Source: Ancylobacter koreensis (GTDB lineage: Bacteria > Pseudomonadota > Alphaproteobacteria > Rhizobiales > Xanthobacteraceae). From it: a stretch of DNA of 64,000 bases. The stretch covers positions 372,001 to 436,000 of the forward strand of contig NZ_JALKCG010000001.1 in NCBI RefSeq assembly GCF_023016525.1, given 5' to 3'. The first letter of the stretch is position 1. Each line of letters starts with the position of its first letter. The notes below the pieces were generated by a model. It had not been told where the DNA came from. It searched no databases and saw only the letters and a list, made by a program, of their open reading frames with translations. The translations under genes and the position numbers were made by a program. Positions 52,834 through 64,000 of this stretch are shown here, one piece after another.

Positions 52834-53745
52834 TCAGGAACCCGCGAGCTTCCGACACACCTCGTCGAGCTGGTCGAGCGAGGAATAACGGATGCGCAGT
52901 TCGCCCGCCTCGCCCTCGTGCTTCAGCACGACCTGGAGGCCGAGCGCGTCGGAGAGCTTGCGCTGCAGCGCCGCCGTGTCGGCGTCGAGGGCGGCCGGCA
53001 CCTTCGCCTTGCGCGCCGGCTTGCCGGCGGCTTCCGCCTTGGCGACGTTCAGCTCCTGCGCCAGCGCCTCGATGGCGCGCACATTCATGCCCTGCTCGAC
53101 GATGGCGCGCGCCAGCGTCTCGGGATCGTCCTGGGTCAGCAGCGCGCGGGCGTGGCCGGCCGAGAGGCGGCCGTCGGCGAGATAGGTCTTCACCGTTTCC
53201 GGCAGGCGCAGCAGGCGCAGCGTGTTGGCGACATGGCTGCGGCTCTTGCCGATGACGCGGGCGAGGTCGTTCTGCGAATAGCCGAACTGGTCGGCCAGAG
53301 CCTGATAGCCGGCCGCCTCTTCCAGCGGATTGAGGTCGGCGCGCTGGACATTCTCGATGATGGCGATCTCGAGCGCCTCGCGGTCGTTGACCTCGACGAC
53401 GACGATCGGCACCTCGTGGATGCCGGCGCGCTGGGCGGCGCGCCAGCGGCGCTCGCCGGCGACGATCTCATAGGCGTCGCGCTCGCCCGCCACCTGGCGC
53501 ACGACGATGGGCTGGATGATGCCGCGCTCGTGGATGGACGCGGCGAGATCCTCGAGATCCTGCTCGCCGAAGCTGCGGCGCGGGTTGCGCGGATTGGCGC
53601 GCAGGAAGGCCAACGGCACCTTGCGGGCGCCGAAATTCGAGCGGCCGCGATCGTTGGCCGCCGAGCTATCCTCGCCCATGTCACCGATCAGCGCCGCCAG
53701 ACCGCGCCCGAGCCGCGAACGTCCGCCATCTTCCGCCATCGCCAT
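52834..53745 (-). CDS. parB: Chromosome partitioning protein ParB
   Basis: This 303-residue protein binds parS and spreads as a CTP-dependent clamp. The N-terminal CTPase domain contains the GERRWRAAQRAG motif near residue 100 and RNPRRSFGEQDLEDL. A helix-turn-helix (LARVIGKSRSHVANTLRLLRLP) reads parS, and a C-terminal dimer domain ends LDEVCRKLAGS. ATG 53745 has AAGGGAG five bases upstream; the GTG one codon earlier is too close to it. Three parS-like sites lie 1.5-3.7 kb away. Confidence 0.97.
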   Translation of the reverse strand: MAMAEDGGRSRLGRGLAALIGDMGEDSSAANDRGRSNFGARKVPLAFLRANPRNPRRSFGEQDLEDLAASIHERGIIQPIVVRQVAGERDAYEIVAGERRWRAAQRAGIHEVPIVVVEVNDREALEIAIIENVQRADLNPLEEAAGYQALADQFGYSQNDLARVIGKSRSHVANTLRLLRLPETVKTYLADGRLSAGHARALLTQDDPETLARAIVEQGMNVRAIEALAQELNVAKAEAAGKPARKAKVPAALDADTAALQRKLSDALGLQVVLKHEGEAGELRIRYSSLDQLDEVCRKLAGS

Positions 53746-53755
53746 CACGGCTCCC

Positions 53756-54607
53756 TTATGCCGCCCGCAGCGCGCGCTCGCGCTGGATTATTTCGGATGC
53801 GAGACGAAGATAGGCCTGCGAGCCCACGCATTTGAGATCGTAAAGCAGCACCGGCTTGCCGTAGGACGGCGCCTCGGAGACGCGCACATTGCGCGGGATG
53901 ATGGTCTCGTAGACCTTCTCGCCCATGAACTGGCGCACATCCTCCACCACCTGGGTGGAGAGGTTGTTGCGGGCGTCGAACATGGTCAGCACGATGCCAT
54001 GGATGGAGAGCTGCGGATTCAGCGTGCTGCGCACCTGCTCGACGGTCTTGAGAAGCTGCGACAGACCCTCCAGCGCGAAGAACTCGCATTGCAGCGGCAC
54101 GAGGATGGCGTTCGACGCCGCCATTGCGTTGACCGTGATCAGGTTCAGCGAAGGCGGACAGTCGATCAGAACGTAGGTGTAATCGATTTCATTCCGGTTC
54201 CGATCCGAACTCGGTGCGTTGAGTGCCCGGATGGCGTCGCGCAGCCGATAGGCGCGATCGCGCTCGCCGGCGAGTTCCAGCTCAAGGCCGGATAGGTCCA
54301 TGGTGGACGGCGCGATATGCAGCCGGGGCACCGCCGTCTCGAGGATAGCCTGACGAAGGCTGACATCGCCGGTCAGCACGTCATAAGTCGAGACGCGCCG
54401 GCTGCGCCGGTCGATGCCGAGCCCGGTCGAGGCGTTGCCCTGCGGATCGAGGTCGACGATCAGCACGGTCTCGCCGATGGCGGCCAGCGCGGTGCCGAGA
54501 TTGATCGCCGTCGTGGTCTTGCCGACGCCGCCCTTCTGGTTGGCGAGCGCGAGAACGCGGGGCACGGGCCGCGGCGCGTTCGGTACGAGCGAAGCCTCAT
54601 CCGTCAT
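53756..54607 (-). CDS. parA: Chromosome partitioning ATPase ParA
   Basis: This 283-residue deviant-Walker ATPase has the KGGVGKTTTAINLG motif near residue 25, LIVDLDPQGNASTGLG and YVLIDCPPSLNLITVNA. It forms the DNA-bound gradient that pulls ParB-parS complexes apart. Its start overlaps the rsmG stop (ATGA), and parB begins 10 bases after its stop, indicating an rsmG-parA-parB operon. Confidence 0.97.
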   Translation of the reverse strand: MTDEASLVPNAPRPVPRVLALANQKGGVGKTTTAINLGTALAAIGETVLIVDLDPQGNASTGLGIDRRSRRVSTYDVLTGDVSLRQAILETAVPRLHIAPSTMDLSGLELELAGERDRAYRLRDAIRALNAPSSDRNRNEIDYTYVLIDCPPSLNLITVNAMAASNAILVPLQCEFFALEGLSQLLKTVEQVRSTLNPQLSIHGIVLTMFDARNNLSTQVVEDVRQFMGEKVYETIIPRNVRVSEAPSYGKPVLLYDLKCVGSQAYLRLASEIIQRERALRAA

Positions 54608-55299
54608 GGTGTCGACCCTGCTGGGTTGGGCGTCGCGCCCGATGATGTCGGTCTCAGCGGCTCAGCCGCCCGAACGATCAGGACATGGCCGTTTCTGTCG
54701 GTCCAGCTGCCCTTGATCTCGGTTTGAATCTTCCAAGATTTAGAGGCTTCGGTCAATTCGTTATCAACATCTTGTCCCTTGAGGAACAGGCCCATTGCTC
54801 CCTGCGCAAGGAAAGGGGCGGCCAGTTCCAGCAGTCTGGGGAGAGGTGCAAGGGCGCGGGCGGAGACGATCTCGACACCTGCTGCGATCCGCGGCCCGAC
54901 CTGCTCGATCCGTGCCGGCAGCACCGTCACCGGCAACTCCGCGATGCGCGCCGCCTCCCGCAGAAAGGCCGCCTTGCGGCTGTCGCTCTCCACCAGCGTG
55001 ATGTCGGCGCCCGGCCGCTCGGCGAGCGCCGCCGCCACGACGAGACCGGGAAAGCCGCCGCCCGAGCCGAGATCGACCCAGCGCGTCGCCTCCCCCGCGA
55101 GCGGCACGAGCTGGAGCGAGTCGGCGACATGGCGCGTCCACAGCACCGGCAGCGTGGCGGGGGCCACCAGATTGATGGTGCGCTGCCATTTGCGCAGCAG
55201 GGCGACGATGGCGTCGAGCCGCTCCGCCGTTTCACGTGAAACAGGGGCGAGCTTCAGCGCTTGGGCGCGGTCTTCGGCAGACGAATCGGCGTCGGTCAT
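54604..55299 (-). CDS. rsmG: 16S rRNA (guanine527-N7)-methyltransferase RsmG
   Basis: This 231-residue protein has the SAM-binding motif WVDLGSGGGFPGLVVA and an RXXXDS-type segment TRHVADSLQL. It methylates G527 of 16S rRNA. A TTG at 55326 extends the frame, but ATG 55299 (MTDADSSAEDRAQ) is normal. A parS-like site lies inside its coding sequence at 55228-55243, at codons near residue 20. It is followed by parA with ATGA overlap and preceded by mnmG, whose stop is 24 bases away. Confidence 0.96.
   Translation of the reverse strand: MTDADSSAEDRAQALKLAPVSRETAERLDAIVALLRKWQRTINLVAPATLPVLWTRHVADSLQLVPLAGEATRWVDLGSGGGFPGLVVAAALAERPGADITLVESDSRKAAFLREAARIAELPVTVLPARIEQVGPRIAAGVEIVSARALAPLPRLLELAAPFLAQGAMGLFLKGQDVDNELTEASKSWKIQTEIKGSWTDRNGHVLIVRAAEPLRPTSSGATPNPAGSTP
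55228..55243. other. parS-like centromere site inside rsmG
   Basis: CGTTTCACGTGAAACA matches the universal parS consensus TGTTTCACGTGAAACA at 15 of 16 bases and keeps the full inner 14-base palindrome. It is embedded in the 5' part of rsmG. Confidence 0.9.
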
Positions 55300-55322
55300 G
55301 TCGCATCCTAGCGCGGCGCGGG

Positions 55323-57179
<1,857 letters not shown>

Positions 57180-57329
57180 GCGGAGGGCGGACCGGAAATG
57201 AGGGAGCGGGGGGCGCCGGCGCTTTACGATGCACGGGCGGCGCCCTGTTGAAGCCATCCTATCGCCGCCCCGTCAAGCGTCGCCGCCTCGGGCACGAAGA
57301 GGTCATCCCATCGGCAGACCCGCCGAGCC

Positions 57330-57345
57330 TGATTCACGTGAAACA
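57330..57345. other. parS-like site between mnmE and mnmG, left copy
   Basis: TGATTCACGTGAAACA matches the parS consensus at 15 of 16 bases. Confidence 0.88.
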
Positions 57346-57377
57346 TTTCGTTTACGAATCGGAGCCCGCCGGTCCGA

Positions 57378-57393
57378 TGTTTCACGTGAATCC
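57378..57393. other. parS-like site between mnmE and mnmG, right copy
   Basis: TGTTTCACGTGAATCC matches parS at 14 of 16 bases. ATGTTTCACGTGAATC (57377-57392) is the exact reverse complement of 57331-57346 in the left copy, so the two form a 16-base inverted pair 30 bases apart. Confidence 0.82.
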
Positions 57394-57431
57394 TCCCTCG
57401 ACGGACGGGCCGGCACGATCGGCGCGACGGT

Positions 57432-58811
57432 CTATTTGCCGATGCAGAATTCGCGGAACACCACGTCGAGCAGATCCTCGACGCCGATGCTGCCGGTCAT
57501 CCGTCCGAGGGCCCGGCCGGCGAGACGCAGCTCCTCGGCGATGAGCTCGTCGTCGAGCGTCGCCCATTCGGCAAGCGCCGCGCGCAGATGGCCGGCCGCC
57601 TCCTGCGCGCTGGTCCGGTGCCGCTCGCGGATGAGCGCGGGATGCTCGGCACCCCGCGCACGCTCCGCCACGAAGACGGCGAGCGCTTCGGTGAGCCCTT
57701 CGAGCCCCAAGCCGTCGCGGGCCGAGACCGCGAAACGACGCGTCGCCCATTCGGCCTCCGGCGCGACGCCAGGTGAGGCCGCGTCGATCTTGTTCGCCAG
57801 CAGCCAGAGCCCGGCGCCCTCCCCCGCGTCGATATCCGGTCGCGCTTGAGGCGGCGCGCCGGTCGACACGTCGTGCACCCACAAAACGAGGTCCGCTTGC
57901 GCGATCCGGACGCGGGCGCGGCGGATGCCTTCGGCCTCGACCTTGCCCTCGGCCTCGCGCAGGCCGGCTGTGTCGATCAGCGTCACCTTCTGGCCTCCGA
58001 GATCGAGCGCCACTTCCAGCACGTCGCGCGTGGTGCCCGGTTCGTCCGAGACGATGGCGACGTCGCGCGCCGCGAGCGCATTGATGAGCGAGGACTTGCC
58101 GGCATTGGGACGCCCGGCGATGGCAATGGCCGCGCCCTCGCGCACCATCGCGCCGCGCCGGTCAGCCAGAGCCGCCTCGAGCGCGCCGAGCAGCGCCTCG
58201 ACGTTCGGCCGCGCCAGCGCGCGGGCTTCCGCCGGCACGTCGTCCTCATCCGCGAAGTCGATCCCGGCCTCCACCAGCGCCATGGCGCGGATGAGCCGGG
58301 CGCGCCACCCCTCCACCTGCCGGCCGAGATGACCAAAGGCATGCGCGAAGGCGAGGCGGCGCTGCCCCTCCGTCTCGGCGGCGATGAGATCGGCAAGACC
58401 CTCGGCCTCCGTCAGGTCCATCCGCCCGTTAAGGAAAGCGCGCCGGGTGAATTCGCCCCGCTCGGCGGGACGAACCCCCGGCACCGCGAACAGCGCCGCC
58501 AGCACGGCGGCAACCGTGGCACGCCCGCCATGGATCTGCAGTTCCGCCATGTCCTCGCCGGTGGCACTGCGAGGTCCGGGAAACCAGAGCGCCAGGCCCT
58601 CATCCAGCCGCTCGCCCGTCCGGGGATCGGCGAGGCGGGCAAGGCTGGCGCGGCGCGGTTCCGGCAGCCGCCCGGTCAGCGCACGAACCGCCTCCCCCGC
58701 CGCCGGGCCGGAGATGCGGATCACCGCCACCGCCCCACCCGATCCGGAAGAGACCGCCGCTATGGTGGCGTCGGCGACGCGGGAGTTTGTGCTTTCCTGC
58801 TGCGAACTCAC
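57432..58811 (-). CDS. mnmE: tRNA modification GTPase MnmE (TrmE)
   Basis: This 459-residue protein has an N-terminal tetrahydrofolate-binding domain ([13 protein letters not shown] start, ELQIHGG). A helical domain follows, with an inserted G domain: [14 protein letters not shown], the DEPGTTRD switch, [10 protein letters not shown] and ANKID. The catalytic C-terminal CIGK is intact (FREFCIGK). It partners with MnmG, encoded next on the same strand. Confidence 0.97.
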   Translation of the reverse strand: MSSQQESTNSRVADATIAAVSSGSGGAVAVIRISGPAAGEAVRALTGRLPEPRRASLARLADPRTGERLDEGLALWFPGPRSATGEDMAELQIHGGRATVAAVLAALFAVPGVRPAERGEFTRRAFLNGRMDLTEAEGLADLIAAETEGQRRLAFAHAFGHLGRQVEGWRARLIRAMALVEAGIDFADEDDVPAEARALARPNVEALLGALEAALADRRGAMVREGAAIAIAGRPNAGKSSLINALAARDVAIVSDEPGTTRDVLEVALDLGGQKVTLIDTAGLREAEGKVEAEGIRRARVRIAQADLVLWVHDVSTGAPPQARPDIDAGEGAGLWLLANKIDAASPGVAPEAEWATRRFAVSARDGLGLEGLTEALAVFVAERARGAEHPALIRERHRTSAQEAAGHLRAALAEWATLDDELIAEELRLAGRALGRMTGSIGVEDLLDVVFREFCIGK

Positions 58812-58875
58812 GAGCTACGCCCTATCTGCCTGTCGAGCCGCTTCGCCCGACCCGATCCCTCACCGGAGAGACGCC

Positions 58876-60894
58876 TTGACCAACCGCCTCGCCGACGCTG
58901 CCAGCCCCTATCTTCTCCAGCACAAGGACAACCCCGTCCACTGGTGGCAATGGGGTCCCGAGGCTTTCGAGGAGGCCCGGCGCAGCGGCCGGCCGGTGCT
59001 GCTCTCCATCGGCTATGCCGCCTGCCACTGGTGCCACGTGATGGCGCATGAGAGCTTCGAGGACGAGGCGACGGCCGCCGTGATGAACGAGCTGTTCGTG
59101 AACATCAAGGTGGATCGCGAGGAGCGGCCCGAGGTCGACCAGATCTACATGGCGGCGCTCCAGCAGCTCGGCGTGCAGGGCGGCTGGCCGATGACCATGT
59201 TCCTCGATGCCGAGGGCGCGCCCTTCTGGGGCGGCACCTATTTCCCGAACGAGGCGCGCTACGGCCAGCCGGCCTTCGCCGATGTGCTGAGGACGATGGC
59301 GAACGCCTACGCTTCGGGCGATCCGCGCATCGCGCAGAACCGCGTCGCCCTGCTCGACCGGCTGCGCCGCAAGGCCCGCCCGGAAGGCCAGGTGACCATC
59401 GGCATCAACGAGCTCGACGACGTCGCGGGCCGCATCCTCGGCATCATGGACACCGAGCATGGCGGGCTGCAGGGCTCGCCGAAATTCCCCAACACGCCCT
59501 TCCTCGAACTGCTGTGGCGCGGCTGGGAGCGCACCGGCCGCCAGCGCCTGCGCGACGCCGCCCTGCACGCGCTCGACGGCATGAGCGAGGGCGGCATCTA
59601 CGACCATATCGGCGGCGGCTATTCCCGCTATTCCGTCGACGACCGCTGGCTGGTGCCGCATTTCGAGAAGATGCTCTACGACAATGCACAGATCCTGGAG
59701 CTGCTCGGCCTCGCCTATTCCGAGACGCTCGCCGACCTGTTCCGCGCCCGCGCCGAGGAAACGGTCGGCTGGCTGGAGCGCGAGATGCTCACGACAAGTG
59801 GCGCCTTCGCCGCCAGCCTCGACGCGGATTCGGAAGGGCATGAGGGCCGCTACTATGTCTGGACGCTGAAGCAGGTGCTCGACGCGCTGGGCGCCGAGGA
59901 TGCCGAGTTCTTCGCCCGGCACTACGACATCGCCCCCTTCGGCAATTGGGAAGGCGTTTCGATCCCGAATCGACTCAAAGAAGTCGAGCGCTCCGGCGCC
60001 GACGAGATGCGCCTCGCCCTGCTGCGCGACAAGCTACTTGCCATTCGCGCCGCTCGGGTGCCGCCCGGCCGCGACGACAAGGTGCTGGCCGACTGGAACG
60101 GGCTGATGATCGCCGCCCTCGCCAACACCGCGCCCCGCTTCGGCCGGCCGGAATGGGTCGAGCTGGCGGCGCGCGCCTTCCATTTCATCGCCGAATCGAT
60201 GACCCGCGACGGGCGGCTCGGCCATAGCTGGCGCGACGGGCGGCTGGTGTTTCCGGGCCTTGCCTCCGACTACGCCGCGATGATCGGCGCCGCGCTGGCG
60301 CTGCATCAGGCGACGGGCGAGGCGCCCTATCTCGAACGCGCGCGCGCCTGGCAGGAGAAGCTGGAGGCCCATCACACCGCAGACGATGGCGGCTACTATC
60401 TCACGGCGGATGACGCCGAAGGGCTGATCCTGCGCCCGGAGGCTACGGCCGACGACGCCGTGACCAACCCGAACGCGCTGATCGCCCGCAATCTCGTGCG
60501 CCTCGCCACGCTGACCGGCGACGAGGCGTGGCGCGCGCGGGCCGACCGGCTGTTCGATGGGTTGCTGCCGCGCGCGGCGCCGAGCCTCTACAGCCATGCC
60601 GGCCTGCTCAACGCGCTCGACAGCCGGCTGCGCGCGCCGGAGATCGTCATCGTCGGCGCGGGCGAGGTGGCAGACGCGCTGTTCGACGCCGCCCGCCGCC
60701 TGCCGCGGGTCGACGTGACGGTCCAGCGCGTCACCGATCCCGAGACTTTGCCCGCCGATCATCCCGCCCGTGCCAAGGCGCTGGCGGTCAAGGGCGCCGC
60801 CGCCTTCGTCTGCGCCGGCGCGGTGTGTTCGCTTCCTGTGACGGAATCGACGCAACTGGCCGAGACGATGCGTTCCTCGGTCGGGCCCAGCTAG
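58876..60894 (+). CDS. Thioredoxin domain-containing protein, YyaL/spermatogenesis-associated 20-like
   Basis: This 672-residue protein has an N-terminal DUF255 thioredoxin-like domain ([18 protein letters not shown], then the [18 protein letters not shown] near residue 50). A six-hairpin (alpha/alpha)6 barrel follows, with [33 protein letters not shown]. The start is TTG 58876, with GGAGAG seven bases upstream. The frame runs far upstream, but that part is antisense to mnmE. Family length is about 670. The function is unsettled; a redox or sugar-related role has been suggested from structure. Confidence 0.9.
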   Translation: MTNRLADAASPYLLQHKDNPVHWWQWGPEAFEEARRSGRPVLLSIGYAACHWCHVMAHESFEDEATAAVMNELFVNIKVDREERPEVDQIYMAALQQLGVQGGWPMTMFLDAEGAPFWGGTYFPNEARYGQPAFADVLRTMANAYASGDPRIAQNRVALLDRLRRKARPEGQVTIGINELDDVAGRILGIMDTEHGGLQGSPKFPNTPFLELLWRGWERTGRQRLRDAALHALDGMSEGGIYDHIGGGYSRYSVDDRWLVPHFEKMLYDNAQILELLGLAYSETLADLFRARAEETVGWLEREMLTTSGAFAASLDADSEGHEGRYYVWTLKQVLDALGAEDAEFFARHYDIAPFGNWEGVSIPNRLKEVERSGADEMRLALLRDKLLAIRAARVPPGRDDKVLADWNGLMIAALANTAPRFGRPEWVELAARAFHFIAESMTRDGRLGHSWRDGRLVFPGLASDYAAMIGAALALHQATGEAPYLERARAWQEKLEAHHTADDGGYYLTADDAEGLILRPEATADDAVTNPNALIARNLVRLATLTGDEAWRARADRLFDGLLPRAAPSLYSHAGLLNALDSRLRAPEIVIVGAGEVADALFDAARRLPRVDVTVQRVTDPETLPADHPARAKALAVKGAAAFVCAGAVCSLPVTESTQLAETMRSSVGPS

Positions 60895-61226
60895 CGGAGC
60901 GGTGGGATTTCCCTGTTCGACGGTCGGTGGACAACCCTGTGCGCCGTCCTGTGGATAAATAGGGGAGCAAAAAGGCCCAAGCCCATCCGGAGCCCAGAAA
61001 TGCCCGCTGGCGGCCGCACGGCTTTTTATGACCAATGTATCGAGAGAGAGTCGAGATTGCCGCCCTGAGTCAATTCTGGAGGCCATCGTTTCGTGCACGA
61101 AATGACGCTATTTCCGGCGATTTCGCATATGAAATCCGCCGTGGGGAATATTTTTCCGGCAATTCCGCAAATAACAACGGCGAAGGCACGGCCCCGCCTC
61201 GTCCGAGCCTTTCCTGGCCTCGCCGC
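60895..61226. other. AT-rich convergent intergenic region with DnaA-box-like site and two similar palindromes
   Basis: This 332-base gap lies between two convergent genes and shows no credible gene. It contains TGTGGATAA (60950-60958, exact reverse complement of the DnaA box TTATCCACA) and a degenerate GGTGGACAA at 60926-60934. TTTCGTGCACGAAA (61089-61102, perfect palindrome) and the related TTTCGCATATGAAA (61121-61134) are centred 32 bases apart. The stretch 61020-61185 is far more AT-rich than its surroundings. Confidence 0.55.
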
Positions 61227-61595
61227 TCAATCCTTACGGCTGAACTGTATGTTCGCAAACATCAGCGGCACGACGAGCATCAGCGCGCCGGCAAGGTCCG
61301 CCTGGAAAATGTAGGTCAGGCCCAGCTCCTCGCGCACCGCCGGCCCAATGACCGGATCGGCGAAGTCGGCGACGAGGCTGGCGATGAAAAGCGCGGCCGG
61401 CAGCCAGACCGCCATGGGCAGCCACCAGCGCCGGCAGGCCATCACCCAGCTCAGCGCCGCGATGCCGATGACGAAGAGCCACAGCACGGCGGAAGGCGGC
61501 TCGCGCTCGGCCATGCCGGCATGAGCGGGCATGGCGAGCAGCAGCGCGGTCGCGGCGGCGGAGAGGAAGACCGGGAAGTGACGTCCTGCCTTCAT
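61227..61595 (-). CDS. Hypothetical membrane protein
   Basis: This 122-residue protein has an N-terminal signal or first helix (FPVFLSAAATALLLAMPAHA). Three further hydrophobic segments follow (AVLWLFVIGIAALSWVMAC; WLPMAVWLPAALFIASLVA; ADLAGALMLVVPLMFANIQF). I do not recognise the family. It lies 34 bases downstream, in transcription order from rho start to stop, of the rho gene and may be co-transcribed with it. Confidence 0.68.
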   Translation of the reverse strand: MKAGRHFPVFLSAAATALLLAMPAHAGMAEREPPSAVLWLFVIGIAALSWVMACRRWWLPMAVWLPAALFIASLVADFADPVIGPAVREELGLTYIFQADLAGALMLVVPLMFANIQFSRKD

Positions 61596-61616
61596 GCCCG
61601 CCTCCCGCGGCCCGGT

Positions 61617-62882
61617 TCAGGTGTTCATCGAATCGAAGAAGTCGCCATTGGTCTTGGTCTGGCGCAGCTTGTCGACGAGGAACTCGATGGCGTCGACGGT
61701 GCCCATCGGGTTCAGGATGCGGCGCAGGACGTACATCTTCTTCAAAACGTCGGCCGGCACAAGCAGCTCTTCCTTGCGGGTGCCCGAACGGGTGATGTCG
61801 ATCGCCGGGAAGACGCGCTTGTCCGAGACCTTGCGGTCGAGGATGACCTCGGAATTGCCGGTGCCCTTGAACTCCTCGAAGATCACCTCGTCCATGCGCG
61901 AGCCGGTCTCGATGAGCGCGGTCGCGATGATGGTGAGAGAGCCGCCTTCCTCGATGTTGCGTGCCGCGCCGAAGAAGCGCTTCGGCCGCTGGAGGGCGTT
62001 GGCGTCGACACCGCCGGTCAGCACCTTGCCGGAAGACGGCACCACCGTGTTGTAGGCGCGGCCGAGGCGGGTGATCGAATCAAGCAGGATGACGACGTCG
62101 CGCTTGTGCTCGACGAGGCGCTTGGCCTTCTCGATGACCATCTCGGCGACCTGCACGTGGCGCTGGGCCGGCTCGTCGAAGGTGGAGGACACCACCTCAC
62201 CCTTCACCGAGCGCTGCATGTCGGTGACTTCCTCCGGCCGCTCGTCGATGAGCAGCACGATGAGATAGCACTCGGGATGGTTGGTGGTGATGGACTGCGC
62301 GATGTTCTGCAGCAGCACCGTCTTGCCGGTGCGCGGCGGCGCGACGATGAGGCCGCGCTGGCCCTTGCCGATCGGCGCCACGATGTCGATGACGCGGGCG
62401 GAAAAATCCTTGCGCGTCGGGTCTTCGATTTCGAGCTTCAGCCGCTCATCGGGATAGAGCGGCGTCAGGTTGTCGAAGTTGATCTTGTGCCGGATCTTGT
62501 CCGGGTCCTCGAAATTGATCGTGTTGACCTTGAGCAGCGCGAAGTAGCGTTCGCCATCCTTCGGGCTGCGGATCTGGCCTTCCACCGTGTCGCCCGTCCG
62601 CAGGCCGAAGCGGCGGATCTGGCTGGGCGACACATAGATGTCGTCGGGACCGGGCAGGTAGTTGGCATCCGGCGAGCGCAGGAAGCCGAAACCGTCGGAG
62701 AGGATCTCGACCACGCCCTCGCCGATGATGTCGGTGTCCTTGGCGGCGAGCTGCTTGAGAATGGCGAACATCAGCTCCTGCTTGCGCAGCGTGCTGGCGT
62801 TCTCGACCTCAAGTTCCTCCGCGAACACGAGAAGTTCGGCGGGATTCTTGGACTTGAGGTCCTGGAGCTTCATTTCCCCCAT
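61617..62882 (-). CDS. rho: Transcription termination factor Rho
   Basis: This 421-residue hexameric RNA helicase starts [23 protein letters not shown]. The N-terminal RNA-binding cold-shock-like domain contains [22 protein letters not shown]. The ATPase core has the P-loop [27 protein letters not shown] and the R-loop/Q-loop region with [19 protein letters not shown]. The start at ATG 62882 matches family length; the frame is open 51 codons further upstream, where similarity stops. It lies upstream of a small membrane protein gene and follows hemJ on the same strand after a 242-base leader-type gap. Confidence 0.98.
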   Translation of the reverse strand: MGEMKLQDLKSKNPAELLVFAEELEVENASTLRKQELMFAILKQLAAKDTDIIGEGVVEILSDGFGFLRSPDANYLPGPDDIYVSPSQIRRFGLRTGDTVEGQIRSPKDGERYFALLKVNTINFEDPDKIRHKINFDNLTPLYPDERLKLEIEDPTRKDFSARVIDIVAPIGKGQRGLIVAPPRTGKTVLLQNIAQSITTNHPECYLIVLLIDERPEEVTDMQRSVKGEVVSSTFDEPAQRHVQVAEMVIEKAKRLVEHKRDVVILLDSITRLGRAYNTVVPSSGKVLTGGVDANALQRPKRFFGAARNIEEGGSLTIIATALIETGSRMDEVIFEEFKGTGNSEVILDRKVSDKRVFPAIDITRSGTRKEELLVPADVLKKMYVLRRILNPMGTVDAIEFLVDKLRQTKTNGDFFDSMNT

Positions 62883-63124
62883 GGGAAAGGGCCTCGAATA
62901 GGAATTGGAGTGACCCGGCCAAGCCAATGAACCTGCCGGGACTGGATAAGGTGGGAAGCGCTGGTCTGCGGACCCGGCCGAAAGGATCGGTCGTTCGTCC
63001 GGCACACCGGGCGGCACCGGGGAGATGCCTGCCAAAGCGGAGCGTCAGCCAGCTTCGTGGAGTAGGCGCACCATAGGCAAAGCCACGATTCGGCGCAAGC
63101 CTGCCTAAGACAGCTTAAACACCC

Positions 63125-63550
63125 TCAAAACGGCTTAACGATGACCATGACGACGATGCCGATCATCAGCAGCGTCGGCACCTCGTTGGCGATCCGGTAG
63201 AAACGCGCCGGCCGGACGTTGCGGTCGGCCGCGAAGTCCTTCACCCAGGCCGACAGCGCGCCATGGAAGCCGCTCAGCAGCAGCACGAGCGCCAGTTTCA
63301 CGTGGAACCAGGGCGCGGCATACCAGCTGCCCTGCCAGGCGAGCCACAGGCCCGCCAGCCAGGTCACAGCCATCGCCGGGTTGATGATCGCCTTCAAAAG
63401 GCGCCGTTCCATCACCTTGAAGGTCTCGGACTGGCGCGTGCCGGGCGGTGCGTCGCAGTGATAGACCATCAGGCGCGGCAGATAGAGCATGCCCGCCATC
63501 CACGAGATGACGGCGATGACGTGCAGCGCCTTGATCCAGTCATAGAGCAT
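63125..63550 (-). CDS. hemJ: Protoporphyrinogen IX oxidase HemJ
   Basis: This 141-residue membrane protein starts MLYDWIKALHVIAVISWMAG and has four helices. The conserved His in ALHVIAVISW and the segment MLYLPRLMVYHC with the later WFHVKLALVLLLSGFHG are family hallmarks. It performs the penultimate oxidation of haem synthesis in bacteria lacking HemG/HemY. The ATG at 63548-63550 is chosen over an upstream start that would overlap hemE. It sits directly downstream of hemE. Confidence 0.93.
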   Translation of the reverse strand: MLYDWIKALHVIAVISWMAGMLYLPRLMVYHCDAPPGTRQSETFKVMERRLLKAIINPAMAVTWLAGLWLAWQGSWYAAPWFHVKLALVLLLSGFHGALSAWVKDFAADRNVRPARFYRIANEVPTLLMIGIVVMVIVKPF

Positions 63551-63566
63551 CGAAATTCCGCCCCGC

Positions 63567-64000
63567 TCACGAGCCCCGCACCCGTGCAATCATCCGCTCG
63601 ACATGGGAAATCGGCGTCTCCGGCCGGATGCCATGGCCGAGATTGAAGATATGCGATGCGCCGCGAAAATCCTCCACGATGGAATCCACCGCCGCATCGA
63701 GCGCCGCGCCACCGGCGATCAGGGTGAGCGGGTCGAGATTGCCCTGCAAGGCACATTTCGCCCCTAGCGCGTAGCGCGTCGCCCGCCGTTCCGCCGTCCA
63801 GTCCAGCCCGACGCCGTTGACCCCGGTCGCCGCCACCAGCTCGGTGAGGCCGGACAGCGTCGCTCCCTTCGGGAAGGCGATGATGCGGGCGCCCGGCACC
63901 TGCGCCCGCACCCCGGCGACGATGCGGGCGATGGGCGCGATGCTCCAGCGCCTGAAGGCTTCCGGGTCGAGCACGCCGGCCCAGCTGTCGAAAATCTGCA
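63567..64000 (-). CDS. hemE: Uroporphyrinogen decarboxylase, C-terminal part (5' end beyond window)
   Basis: The minus-strand frame is open to the window edge, giving the last 144 residues. [51 protein letters not shown] and [20 protein letters not shown] are classic HemE blocks. It decarboxylates uroporphyrinogen III to coproporphyrinogen III. The hemE-hemJ-rho order is typical of Hyphomicrobiales. In several alphaproteobacteria the replication origin lies beside hemE, which here would be outside the window. Confidence 0.95.
   Translation of the reverse strand, partial: QIFDSWAGVLDPEAFRRWSIAPIARIVAGVRAQVPGARIIAFPKGATLSGLTELVAATGVNGVGLDWTAERRATRYALGAKCALQGNLDPLTLIAGGAALDAAVDSIVEDFRGASHIFNLGHGIRPETPISHVERMIARVRGS

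Noticed and set aside
60895..61226. Calling this gap oriC
   Set aside because: Only one consensus DnaA box and one degenerate box are present. In related bacteria the origin is beside hemE, whose upstream side is outside the window.
61035..62930. 631-codon plus-strand frame
   Set aside because: It is antisense to rho, with codon-shadow composition (DDEL/HV-rich repeats) and no recognisable motif.

Overview
The window is GC-rich, densely coded chromosomal DNA from an alphaproteobacterium, most likely of the order Hyphomicrobiales (Xanthobacteraceae-like is an inference). The evidence is the gene order mnmE-mnmG-rsmG-parA-parB beside holA-lptE-leuS, the rho-hemJ-hemE order at the right edge, three parS-like sites, CCA-encoding tRNAs and many Tat-type signal peptides. 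No rRNA, CRISPR array, insertion sequence or phage gene was seen.

Layout. (1) 1-6.3 kb: the end of a mannose-1-phosphate guanylyltransferase/isomerase gene, a glycosyltransferase, an allophanate hydrolase divergent from a LysR regulator, and a GlxA-type regulator divergent from a short-chain dehydrogenase. (2) 6.4-36.8 kb: a catabolic island. It holds a flavin reductase, an aldehyde dehydrogenase, an MFS carrier, three GMC alcohol dehydrogenase/oxidases, three DadA/PuuB-type FAD amine oxidoreductases, a RidA imine deaminase, two luciferase-like (LLM) flavin monooxygenases, one VAO-type FAD oxidase, two complete polyamine-type ABC importers (one with its two permeases fused) and two AcoR-type sigma-54 activators. 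(3) 36.8-46.6 kb: a MocR regulator, a DMT exporter, tRNA-Leu(CAA), tRNA-Thr(CGT), htpX, an SDHAF4-like gene, an exported deaminase, arfB, a response regulator, an L,D-transpeptidase and a YggS protein. (4) 46.7-64 kb: a diguanylate cyclase, then core genes leuS, lptE, holA, parB, parA, rsmG, mnmG, mnmE, a YyaL-like protein, rho, hemJ and hemE (cut by the edge).

The main result is that region 2 reads as one regulon. Six sequences match TGGCAYG-N4-TTGC exactly at the GG/GC core, and each lies just upstream of a transcription unit: flavin reductase, aldehyde dehydrogenase, ABC importer 1, the LLM1 operon, the LLM2 operon and ABC importer 2. Two weaker matches precede the MFS gene and the first GMC gene. 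A dyad TCTC(A/C)-N4-TGAG(A/G), or half-sites of it, recurs upstream of these promoters and is a candidate binding site for the two activators. A reasonable but unproven reading is uptake of a cationic amine or amino-alcohol by the ABC importers. Reduced-flavin-dependent monooxygenation, FAD-dependent alcohol and amine oxidation, RidA clean-up of imines and aldehyde oxidation would follow. The substrate cannot be named from sequence alone.
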